Origin: Gp6-AA40 sp035711805
Lineage (GTDB): Bacteria; Acidobacteriota; Vicinamibacteria; Vicinamibacterales; UBA2999
Direction of reading: 5' to 3'
Length of the DNA stretch: 14,309 nt
NCBI GenBank assembly: GCA_035711805.1
Contig: DASTBV010000076.1
Coordinates: forward strand, 1 to 14,309
Of the stretch, positions 1 through 6,126 are shown one piece after another (position 1 is the first letter of the stretch; every line of letters begins with the position of its first letter). The notes under the pieces are model-generated. The model was not told where the DNA came from. It searched no databases and was given only the letters and a program-made list of their open reading frames with translations. Position numbers and translations under genes: made by a program.

Positions 1-298
1 AGAAAACATCCGTGGCGGCACCGCCTACCTCCGTCAGCTCCTGAACAAGTACGGCAGCGAACAGCTGGCGCTTGCGGCGTATAACGCGGGCCCTGGCGCC
101 GTAGACCGATACGACGGCGTCCCGCCGTATCGCGAGACGAAGGACTACGTGCGGAAGGTCGGTTCAAAGGCCGGTGCCACGACGAACGCACCGAGGCGAA
201 CGGTCCTCTACAAGTGGTTCGAAATCATCGACGACCGGGTCGTGCCCAAGTTCGCGCAGGATCCGCCCCGCAGGGGACCCTACGAAGTGCTCGACTAG
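1..298 (+). CDS. Lytic transglycosylase, SLT domain (3' end only)
   Basis: The frame read from base 2 is open to a TAG at 296-298 and gives 98 residues; the start lies outside the window. The translation begins with ENIRGGTAYLRQLLNKYG and contains LALAAYNAGPGAV followed by VPPYRETKDYVRKV. This is the hallmark C-terminal half of the Slt/MltE-type goose-lysozyme-like fold: the AYNAGPGAV motif and the conserved tyrosine-containing ETxxYV segment. Enzymes of this family cleave the MurNAc-GlcNAc bond of peptidoglycan to give 1,6-anhydro ends, acting in the periplasm. The catalytic glutamate lies upstream and is not visible. About 40 residues after the SLT domain (ending GPYEVLD) form a basic, probably flexible tail. 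The next gene starts 150 bp downstream on the same strand and is probably transcribed separately. The family call is firm; which subfamily is unknown. Confidence 0.9.
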   Translation, partial: ENIRGGTAYLRQLLNKYGSEQLALAAYNAGPGAVDRYDGVPPYRETKDYVRKVGSKAGATTNAPRRTVLYKWFEIIDDRVVPKFAQDPPRRGPYEVLD

Positions 299-372
299 AG
301 GTCATCTCATAAACCCCGCAAGAAACGGGCGACCGTCGTCGGCGTCGATAACCGTTATAAGCGTTGGCTTCC

Positions 373-394
373 AGTCGCCGCAAACGGCGTGACT
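373..394 (+). terminator. Weak hairpin after the transglycosylase gene
   Basis: CGCCG (376-380) pairs with CGGCG (385-389) across a CAAA loop. AGT (373-375) can also pair with ACT (392-394) if a two-base bulge is allowed. It lies 75 nt after the stop codon. No U-tract follows, so it is at best a Rho-assisted or weak terminator, or simply a chance hairpin in GC-rich DNA. Confidence 0.22.
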
Positions 395-436
395 CGCGAA
401 GAGTAATTCCGTCCCGCCTCAACGACCTGCTGCCCA

Positions 437-442
437 TATACT
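437..442 (+). promoter_or_regulatory. -10 box for the kinase gene, implying a leaderless mRNA
   Basis: TATACT matches the sigma-70 -10 consensus TATAAT at 5 of 6 positions in otherwise GC-rich sequence. It ends 6 nt before the TTG start at 449. A transcript starting about 7 nt after the box would begin at or next to the start codon, leaving no leader and no room for a Shine-Dalgarno; none is visible either. No good -35 is seen 16-18 bp upstream. Position and composition support the call; nothing experimental does. Confidence 0.5.
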
Positions 443-448
443 CACGGC

Positions 449-3145
449 TTGGCACTCACCGTTGGCGCCCGCCTAGGCCCCTATGAAATCCTCTCCGCGC
501 TTGGCGCCGGCGGCATGGGCGAGGTCTATCGCGCGCGCGATACGACGCTGGGACGGCACGTGGCAATCAAGATTCTGCCGCCCGCCGTCAGCGCCGATCC
601 CGGCCGCCGCGCCCGCTTCGAGCGGGAAGCACGGCTGCTGGCCGCGCTCAATCACCCGCACATCGGCGGCATCTACGGCGTGGAGGACTGCGACGGCGCT
701 CCGGCCCTCGTGCTGGAGCTCGTGCAGGGCGACACCCTGGCGGGACGCCTCCTGGAGGGACCGCTGCCAGTCAAAGAGGCGCTCCCGATTGCACAGCAGA
801 TCGCCGACGCACTCGACGCCGCGCACGAGAAGGGCATCACGCACCGAGATTTGAAGCCTTCCAATATACAGATCACACACGCTGGCACCGTCAAGGTGCT
901 CGACTTCGGACTCGCGAAGGCGGCGAGCAGTGATGTCTCTGAACGCGATCTGACGCAATCACCCACGGTCACAATCAGCGGCACCGGTGGGGGCGTGATC
1001 CTCGGGACCGCGGCATACATGAGCCCGGAGCAGGCGCGAGGCCAGGCGGTCGACAAGCGGACGGACATCTGGGCATTCGGATGCGTGGTGTACGAGATGC
1101 TCACCGGACAGGCCGTGTTCGCCGGCAGCACCGTCTCGGACACCATCGCCGCAATCCTGGGACGGGAGCCGGAATGGTCGGCGCTGCCGTCCGCCACACC
1201 AACCCCGATTCGCCGCCTGTTGCACCGATGCATGGAGAAGGATGCCACGCGTCGGTTACGCGACATTGGTGACGCGCGCGTGGAGATCGACGACGTCCTC
1301 GCCGGCACGCCGGAAGAGATCGGTCAGGGGCCTGTGGCGCGTCGGGTGCCGATCTGGCGGCGCGCCCTGCAGCTCTCGTTCGCGGCGCTCGCCGGCGCAG
1401 CAGCTGCGACCACCATGATGTGGGCGACGGTACGTCCGTCAGCAACGCGCGTGTTGAAGATGACGGTTTCGCCTTCCAGCTCAGCGGCCTTGAGCATCGG
1501 CGGTAGTGATCGAGACATTTCGGTGACGCCGGATGGCACGCGAATCGTTTACATCGGCAATAGCGCGACCCAGCTCTTCGTCCGTTCGCTCACTCAATTC
1601 GAACCCGCAGCACTTTTGTCCGCGTCCCGTACTCTGAGTGGCGTGTTCACGTCATCAGATGGAGATTGGATCGGGTTCGTGGAGGGTACGAACACGCTCA
1701 GGAAAGTGGCGACAACCGGTGGTCCAGCGATCACGCTGTTGACGATGGATGGGAATTCGCTCGGTGCCGTTTGGGGAACGGACAACCGTATCGTCTTTGC
1801 CACTGCCAACGAAGCTACGGGGCTGCAGCGAGTACCTGCGGAGCCTGGCGCGGCCGCCGAAGTGCTGAGCACGCCTGAGCCTAATCGAGGGGAAGCCGAC
1901 CACCTCTGGCCAGAAATCCTGCCGAATGGCCGTGGGGTGCTCTTCACCATCACGGCCGCCAGTGGCGGCCTCGACAACGCGCAGATCGCAGTCTTGGACC
2001 CTTCGACTCGCACGATAAAGACGATCCTGCGGGGAGGGCATGACGCCCGCTATGTGCGATCAGGTCATCTGGTCTACGCCGCGAATAATGCGCTCCGTGC
2101 CGTCGCATTTGACCTCGACCGGCTGGAGGTGCGCGGTACACCTGTACCCGCTGTTCCGCGCCTGGTGACGACGACCGCTGGGGCGGCCGATTTCGCGATG
2201 GCGGCGGACGGCACACTCGTGTACGTAGACGCACCTATTGAGGCTACGGGTCTCGTGCCGGTGTGGGTGGATCGGCAGGGACACGAGACATCGTCTGGGG
2301 CACCACCAGGCTCGTATCAGTACCCGCGGTTGATACCAAATGGCGAGGGTATCGCGCTGAATATGAGTGGCGGTCAGAGCGGCGGGTGGGTGTGGGATCT
2401 ATTCCGGAGCACCTTGAGGCCCCAGCCCGGAGACCAGGCCAATCCCGTCTGGAGCGCCGACGGAGCGCGCGTGGTGTTTGCGTCGCGACGCGACGGTGGA
2501 GGCGTGAATCTCTACCTGCAGGACGCGAATGGTTCTGGCGTCCCTGAGAGGTTAACCGAGAGTCCAAACACGCATGTTCCCACGAGCATCACTCCCGACG
2601 GCCGCAGCGTAGTCTTCCATGAGATTATGCCGGCGGGTGATCGCGACCTTCGTTTGGTGAGCCTCTTACGATCCCGTAAGTCCGGACCTTCGGAGGCGTT
2701 GATCGCGACGCCGTTCGATGAACGGAATGGGATCGTGTCGCCCGACGGTCGTTGGCTTGCGTACGAGTCGGACAAGTCAGGTCAGCTGGAAATCTACGTG
2801 CGCCCCTTCCCTGGCGTAGACGATGGGGAATGGCGGGTTTCGACAGGTGGCGGGCGGCAACCGGTTTGGACGCGGAATGGCAACGAGTTGTTCTACGTTG
2901 CCCGTGACGGATCGCTGTTGACGGTTTCAGTCGAATCACGCGGCTCTGCGTGGAGTACAGGCGCCCTGCAGAAGCTCCTCGACAACCGGTACTTCTCCGG
3001 GGGCGGTGTGCCGCGCCAGTACGATGTGGCGCCAGATGGTCAGCGGCTTCTGGTGCTCAAACAGGCGGGTGACCACGGGTCACCGCAGATATTTGTCGTC
3101 CTCAACTGGCACGAAGAGCTGAAGCGCCTCGTGCCGACGAACTGA
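449..3145 (+). CDS. Membrane Ser/Thr protein kinase with TolB/WD40-like propeller
   Basis: The protein has 898 residues with a TTG start; MALTVGARLGPYEILSALG is the usual N-terminus of this family, which fixes the start. The PknB-type kinase domain spans roughly residues 11-285: glycine loop LGAGGMGEV (18-26), ATP lysine K41 in VAIKI, alpha-C region FEREARLL, catalytic HRDLKPSN (132-139), DFG 152-154, and GTAAYMSPEQARG (186-198). All catalytic residues are present, so it should be active. One hydrophobic segment at about 308-328 places the rest outside the cytoplasm. Residues 345-895 carry repeated beta-propeller blades with the SPDG/TPDG pattern (e.g. NPVWSADGARVVFAS, GIVSPDGRWLAYESDKSG), like TolB or the DPP-IV propeller. 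No peptidase triad domain follows, so this is a sensor or scaffold rather than a protease. The ligand and phosphorylation targets are unknown. Kinases of this layout are greatly expanded in Acidobacteriota. Confidence 0.93.
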   Translation: MALTVGARLGPYEILSALGAGGMGEVYRARDTTLGRHVAIKILPPAVSADPGRRARFEREARLLAALNHPHIGGIYGVEDCDGAPALVLELVQGDTLAGRLLEGPLPVKEALPIAQQIADALDAAHEKGITHRDLKPSNIQITHAGTVKVLDFGLAKAASSDVSERDLTQSPTVTISGTGGGVILGTAAYMSPEQARGQAVDKRTDIWAFGCVVYEMLTGQAVFAGSTVSDTIAAILGREPEWSALPSATPTPIRRLLHRCMEKDATRRLRDIGDARVEIDDVLAGTPEEIGQGPVARRVPIWRRALQLSFAALAGAAAATTMMWATVRPSATRVLKMTVSPSSSAALSIGGSDRDISVTPDGTRIVYIGNSATQLFVRSLTQFEPAALLSASRTLSGVFTSSDGDWIGFVEGTNTLRKVATTGGPAITLLTMDGNSLGAVWGTDNRIVFATANEATGLQRVPAEPGAAAEVLSTPEPNRGEADHLWPEILPNGRGVLFTITAASGGLDNAQIAVLDPSTRTIKTILRGGHDARYVRSGHLVYAANNALRAVAFDLDRLEVRGTPVPAVPRLVTTTAGAADFAMAADGTLVYVDAPIEATGLVPVWVDRQGHETSSGAPPGSYQYPRLIPNGEGIALNMSGGQSGGWVWDLFRSTLRPQPGDQANPVWSADGARVVFASRRDGGGVNLYLQDANGSGVPERLTESPNTHVPTSITPDGRSVVFHEIMPAGDRDLRLVSLLRSRKSGPSEALIATPFDERNGIVSPDGRWLAYESDKSGQLEIYVRPFPGVDDGEWRVSTGGGRQPVWTRNGNELFYVARDGSLLTVSVESRGSAWSTGALQKLLDNRYFSGGGVPRQYDVAPDGQRLLVLKQAGDHGSPQIFVVLNWHEELKRLVPTN

Positions 3146-3279
3146 CGCTTCCCGTCTTCTCTCCTGAAGCCGAGCGCGTGATGGTTACTCCTCGTCAGTC
3201 CCGCAGTGTCGACTCATCCAAGGGTTGGAGACGCGCAAGCCGCGCAGCAAGGAGGGACTTTTGCGCGAGTACCGCGCGC

Positions 3280-3307
3280 GCTGGCTGGTAGTTGGTCGCT
3301 GGCTGGT
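3280..3307 (+). repeat. Short degenerate direct repeat upstream of the SnoaL-like gene
   Basis: GCTGGCTGGT occurs at 3280-3289 and again at 3298-3307, and is followed each time by a T-rich, TAGTT-containing stretch (GGTAGTTGGT, then TTTCTAGTTA). It resembles a decayed form of the TAGTTGG-type intergenic repeats I associate from memory with this group. If translated in the downstream gene's frame it would give the odd segment WLVVGRWLVSSYDL, which argues that the gene starts after it. Confidence 0.3.
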
Positions 3308-3314
3308 TTCTAGT

Positions 3315-3320
3315 TACGAT
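3315..3320 (+). promoter_or_regulatory. Possible -10 box six nt before a GTG start
   Basis: TACGAT matches TATAAT at 4 of 6 positions. It lies exactly 6 nt before the GTG at 3327, the same spacing as the box in front of the kinase gene. No Shine-Dalgarno precedes this GTG, which fits a leaderless start. The match is weak and there is no clear -35. Confidence 0.25.
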
Positions 3321-3326
3321 CTGGCC

Positions 3327-4211
3327 GTGCCCTGGCGACTCCGACTTCTCGCCGCCCCGGCGCTTGTGCTCCTTGCCGCAGTCGCACTGACTGCGCAGAC
3401 TCAGCGCCGCCTGCCCGAAGCGCTGACCCAGATGATCGATGCGGAGCGTGCCTTCGCCGCGCGCGCGCTGGTCGTTGGATGGAAACAGGCCTTCCTGGAG
3501 TTCTTCGCCGACGACGCGGTCGGCTTTGAAGGCGGCGCCGGCCTGGCGAAAGATCAAATCAGGAAGAACCCGGATCCGCCCGCCGATCTTCAACTCATCT
3601 GGGAACCGCGCTACGGCGACGTCGCGGCGAGCGGCGAGCTGGGATATCTCACCGGGCCGGTCCGCAACGTGCGGAAGTCGCGCGATAACGGACGGCCGCG
3701 GCATTCGACCTACGCGTCACTCTGGAAGCGCCAGCGCGACGGCTTGTTCAAGGTGGTGATGGACTTCGGCGTCAGCACACCGGGTCCGGTGCCGTTTGCA
3801 GCCGGCTTCACCCGTGCGCCAGTCGCGAATCGATTCAGCGGCGACTACGACGACACGACGCCACCGCTGTCGGCCGCCGACGGCGTGCTCAACAGCAGCC
3901 TGCGCGTCAGCCAGACGCAGGGATATCGCGGCCGGCTTGCCGCCAGCGTGCGCTTCCTGCGGCAGAACATGGCGCCCGTCGTTGGCGACCGGGCGGCCCT
4001 GCGGTGGCTGGCCACCCAGAAACCCTATTCGACGATTGATTCACGGTTTGCCGAGGCGGCCCGATCGGGCGATCTCGGCTACACGTGGGGCAGTTACACC
4101 GTCGGGCCGCCGCAGAAACCGGCGGCGAAGGGGTTTTACGTGCGCGTCTGGCAGCGCGAGCGGAACGGCCAGTGGAACGTGGTGATGGACGTCCATCCGC
4201 CCGGTGAATGA
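3327..4211 (+). CDS. Exported protein with two SnoaL/DUF4440-like domains
   Basis: The frame is open from a TTG at 3225, but I choose GTG 3327 because it begins a clean signal peptide, MPWRLRLLAAPALVLLAAVA, with likely cleavage near LTA-Q (residue 24). This gives 294 residues. A TTG at 3261 behind GGAGG (3251-3255) is the main alternative. The mature part looks like two copies of a cone-shaped SnoaL/DUF4440 fold (about 32-150 and 183-294). SGELGYLTGPV (102-112) parallels SGDLGYTWGSY (247-257), and YASLWKRQRDGLFKVVMDFG (129-148) parallels YVRVWQRERNGQWNVVMDVH (271-290). These domains bind small ligands or act as isomerases or hydrolases; no catalytic residues can be assigned. It probably acts in the periplasm. 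The kinase gene ends 181 bp upstream and rpsT starts 57 bp downstream. Substrate and role are unknown. Confidence 0.75.
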   Translation: MPWRLRLLAAPALVLLAAVALTAQTQRRLPEALTQMIDAERAFAARALVVGWKQAFLEFFADDAVGFEGGAGLAKDQIRKNPDPPADLQLIWEPRYGDVAASGELGYLTGPVRNVRKSRDNGRPRHSTYASLWKRQRDGLFKVVMDFGVSTPGPVPFAAGFTRAPVANRFSGDYDDTTPPLSAADGVLNSSLRVSQTQGYRGRLAASVRFLRQNMAPVVGDRAALRWLATQKPYSTIDSRFAEAARSGDLGYTWGSYTVGPPQKPAAKGFYVRVWQRERNGQWNVVMDVHPPGE

Positions 4212-4217
4212 TAGAAT
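4209..4217 (+). promoter_or_regulatory. Extended -10 promoter element for rpsT
   Basis: TGATAGAAT fits the extended -10 pattern TGnTATAAT with one mismatch. Its TGA is also the stop codon of the upstream gene. Transcription would start near 4224 and leave a leader of about 45 nt before the GTG of rpsT. No convincing -35 lies 16-18 bp upstream, which extended -10 promoters tolerate. An overlapping TTGACG at 4217-4222 could alternatively be a -35, but it lacks a matching -10. Confidence 0.4.
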
Positions 4218-4250
4218 TGACGTTTTGTCGGGTCAGCAGATCATCAGACA

Positions 4251-4256
4251 GAGAGG
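4251..4256 (+). promoter_or_regulatory. Ribosome binding site of rpsT
   Basis: GAGAGG is the only purine-rich Shine-Dalgarno-like stretch before the GTG at 4269. The spacing of about 12 nt is longer than usual, but no closer in-frame ATG, GTG or TTG exists, and the protein N-terminus MAKRTKSALKANRQN matches the S20 family. Confidence 0.5.
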
Positions 4257-4268
4257 ACGCCAGTAACC

Positions 4269-4535
4269 GTGGCCAAGCGTACGAAATCCGCCCTGAAGGC
4301 AAACCGCCAGAACATCAAGCGCCGGGAGCACAACCGTGAACTGCGATCGCGCCTGCGCACCGCGCTGAAAGCAATCCGCGCCTCGCTCGATTCCAACGAC
4401 GTGGACGGCGCGAAGAAGGCGCTCAGCGCGACGGTGTCGATTGTCGACAAGATGGCGACGAAGGGCATCATCCACCGCAACACCGCCGGCCGCTACAAGT
4501 CACGGCTCACGGCGCGGCTCGCCAAGTCAGCGTAG
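4269..4535 (+). CDS. rpsT: 30S ribosomal protein S20
   Basis: The protein has 88 residues, the normal S20 size (about 85-90), with a GTG start. It begins MAKRTKSALKANRQNIKRRE and ends NTAGRYKSRLTARLAKSA. The basic helical make-up, the KSALKxxRQNxKRR N-terminus and the late NxAxRxKSRL motif are diagnostic of S20, which binds 16S rRNA early in 30S assembly. It probably has its own promoter (extended -10 at 4209-4217) and a leader of about 45 nt. In Proteobacteria S20 represses its own translation; whether that happens here cannot be read from the leader. It converges on holA and overlaps its 3' end by 9 bp (4527-4535), so both stop codons lie inside the partner's coding strand. Confidence 0.95.
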   Translation: MAKRTKSALKANRQNIKRREHNRELRSRLRTALKAIRASLDSNDVDGAKKALSATVSIVDKMATKGIIHRNTAGRYKSRLTARLAKSA

Positions 4536-5492
4536 TGAAGGACGACCGCCTCCGCTGAAGCTTCGGCGGGGTGCCTCGCCGCACAGCTCCACCACCAGCC
4601 GTTCCAGCAGAATCCGCGGATCGCCGCCCGACGATTTCAGGGCGAGGTCCGTGCGGAACAGCGCATCGACGGCCGCCCGCACGCGCGGCTTCGGCAGGCG
4701 CTCGGCCGCCACCCGAAGCTGCCCGAGGACCATCACCGGCACTGCCCCGCTATCGAGCGCCGCCGCCAGCTGCGTGAGCGCTTCCGCCGCATCGTTGTCC
4801 CTGATCGCGTTGGCGATCCCGAAGTCAGCGGGCGTTTCGGGGCCCGCCGGGACGGACTCGCGGACGTCCGCCATGGTGATCGTGGCCTGGCCCAGGGCGT
4901 AGAGAACCACGCGGTCGAACGCCGCTCTCAGCCGGACGATGTCGAGCCCGGCCCGTTCGATCAGCGCCCGCACGGCCGCCGGCTCGAACGACACACGCTC
5001 GCGCGCGGCGCGCGCCTTCACCCAGCGTTCCGCGTCCGCCCCGTCCTCGATCGTCCCGCAGTCCACGACATGTGCCTCCTTGAGCAGGAGCTTCACGATG
5101 TTGCGCCGCCGATCGAGGGCGCCGCAGACGAGAACGACGGTTGAATGGGGCGCTGGTGACTTGACGAACGCCGCGAGCCGCTCCTGGTCCTCCTCCGCGG
5201 CCTTGCTCTCGCGCTTCGGGATCAGCAGCTTCTCCGCCTCGAGGACCACGACGACACGCCTGGGCACCATCATCGGGTGGGTGTTGGCGGCGTCGATCAC
5301 CTGCGCGGCCGAGACGTCGGCGCCGTAGAACCGATCGACGTTGAACGCCCGCAGCCCCTCGTCGACCAGTTCGAGAAATTGCGCGGCGATGTCAGCCTTC
5401 TCGACTTCGTCGGCGCCAACCAGCACGTAGAGCGGTGCCGTCTCGCCCGAAGCGATGTCCTTGCGCAGCGCGGCAGCGGTTACGACCGGCAT
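4527..5492 (-). CDS. holA: DNA polymerase III subunit delta
   Basis: The protein has 321 residues, close to the 330-345 typical of the family. I place the start at ATG 5492 (MPVVTAAALRKDIASGETAP). The frame runs back to 5612, but that extension translates a repeat element and overlaps lptE. The N-terminus has the delta signature LYVLVGADEVEKADIAAQFL (21-40). ADVSAAQVIDAANTHPMMVPRRVVVVLEAEKL matches the TLPM-x-x-RR-VV region, which precedes the lidless AAA+-like domain; as usual for delta there is no Walker A. The C-terminal collar domain ends VRAAVDALFRTDLALKSSGG-DPRILLERLVVELC, the usual delta ending. Delta opens the beta clamp in the clamp loader. The last 12 residues (RSFSGGGRPSLR) are atypical and coincide with a palindrome. 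It is the third gene after leuS-lptE. No Shine-Dalgarno precedes the start. Confidence 0.9.
   Translation of the reverse strand: MPVVTAAALRKDIASGETAPLYVLVGADEVEKADIAAQFLELVDEGLRAFNVDRFYGADVSAAQVIDAANTHPMMVPRRVVVVLEAEKLLIPKRESKAAEEDQERLAAFVKSPAPHSTVVLVCGALDRRRNIVKLLLKEAHVVDCGTIEDGADAERWVKARAARERVSFEPAAVRALIERAGLDIVRLRAAFDRVVLYALGQATITMADVRESVPAGPETPADFGIANAIRDNDAAEALTQLAAALDSGAVPVMVLGQLRVAAERLPKPRVRAAVDALFRTDLALKSSGGDPRILLERLVVELCGEAPRRSFSGGGRPSLR
4552..4569 (+). terminator. Hairpin 17 nt after rpsT, inside the holA 3' end
   Basis: CCGCTGAAG (4552-4560) is followed at once by CTTCGGCGG (4561-4569). The arms are complementary apart from one G-U wobble, giving a compact stem of about 7 bp with an AGCT loop. 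It sits where an rpsT terminator is needed, but no U-run follows. It also encodes the penultimate residues of holA (SFSGG), so it may be a piece of a palindromic repeat taken into the gene end. Confidence 0.35.
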
Positions 5493-5503
5493 CAATCGAG
5501 GGG

Positions 5504-5573
5504 GCCACGGAGACACGGACACACGGAGTGCAGAAACGTTGATTCTTGCTCCGTGCCTCGGTGACGCCGTGGC
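5504..5573. repeat. REP-like imperfect palindrome between lptE and holA
   Basis: The arms at 5504-5528 and 5549-5573 are reverse complements at 20 of 25 positions, with a 20-nt loop in which AGAA and TTCT can pair further. The left arm is itself built from an 8-nt period (ACGGAGAC, ACGGACAC, ACGGAGTG). From memory, CCACGGAGACACGG-type palindromes recur between genes in many environmental bacteria; this was not checked. It fills most of the 88-bp lptE-holA gap and ends 11 nt before the holA start, so in the operon mRNA it would fold right in front of that start. Confidence 0.7.
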
Positions 5574-5580
5574 TCGGTCA

Positions 5581-6126
5581 TCAGAAGGCCTCCAAGATGG
5601 AGGACACGACATACCGCGCCAGATCCGTAGCCAGGCGATCGATCGCCGGCCCTTCCTGCTCGATGAGCACCGCGCCCTCGAGCTGCGTGCCGCTGCGCGT
5701 CCGCACGTCGTATTCCTCGCTGAACGTCAGCGTTTCGTTCGACCAGAGCACTTCGCCGTTGCGCGAATCGGTGAACTGCACGCGCATCGTCACGGTGAAT
5801 CGATATCGCGACGCCGATGCGAGCTGCTGGTCCAATCCGACCGGCTGGCTGACGAAGCCGGTAATCGCGCCGGACAGCACGGCATCGGCGCCTCCCGGCG
5901 CCGGCCGGATCTCGTATTTCCTCCCGCGCTCGATGAATTCCGTGCGCACCTTCTCGGTGATCACCTGATCGATGCGCTGTATCGGCGTGCGGTTTTCAAG
6001 CAGCGGGATCCCGACAACGCGGATGTCAGCCGGCAGGAACGAACCACGACCCGCTAATGCGTAGCCGCAGCCGGATATCACGACTGTGCTGACGACGACG
6101 AACGCCAGTGCGGATACCTGTTTCAC
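5581..6126 (-). CDS. lptE: LPS assembly lipoprotein LptE
   Basis: The protein has 181 residues with a GTG start that directly abuts the leuS stop codon (zero spacing), so translation is probably coupled. The N-terminus MKQVSALAFVVVSTVVISGC is a lipoprotein signal with lipobox ISGC, lipidated cysteine C20, followed by GYALAGRG, the CGYxLxG motif typical of LptE. The body (RVVGIPLLENRTPIQRIDQV, TEKVRTEFIERGRKYEI, ADAVLSGAITGF, TMRVQFTDSRNGEVLWSN) follows the alpha-beta LptE/RlpB pattern. LptE plugs and stabilises the LptD barrel that delivers LPS to the outer leaflet, so the organism should make LPS and have an outer membrane. The order leuS-lptE-holA is the same as in E. coli, which strongly supports a call that would be moderate on sequence alone. 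Confidence 0.88.
   Translation of the reverse strand: MKQVSALAFVVVSTVVISGCGYALAGRGSFLPADIRVVGIPLLENRTPIQRIDQVITEKVRTEFIERGRKYEIRPAPGGADAVLSGAITGFVSQPVGLDQQLASASRYRFTVTMRVQFTDSRNGEVLWSNETLTFSEEYDVRTRSGTQLEGAVLIEQEGPAIDRLATDLARYVVSSILEAF

Noticed and set aside
174..392. 72-codon open frame over the transglycosylase 3' end
   Set aside because: It lies out of frame with the clear SLT-domain reading frame that ends at 298, and is Ser/Arg-rich with no motif.
5493..5612. Forty-residue N-terminal extension of holA
   Set aside because: It translates the palindromic repeat (5504-5573) and overlaps the lptE 3' end. The delta subunit family begins near MPVVTAAALRKD.
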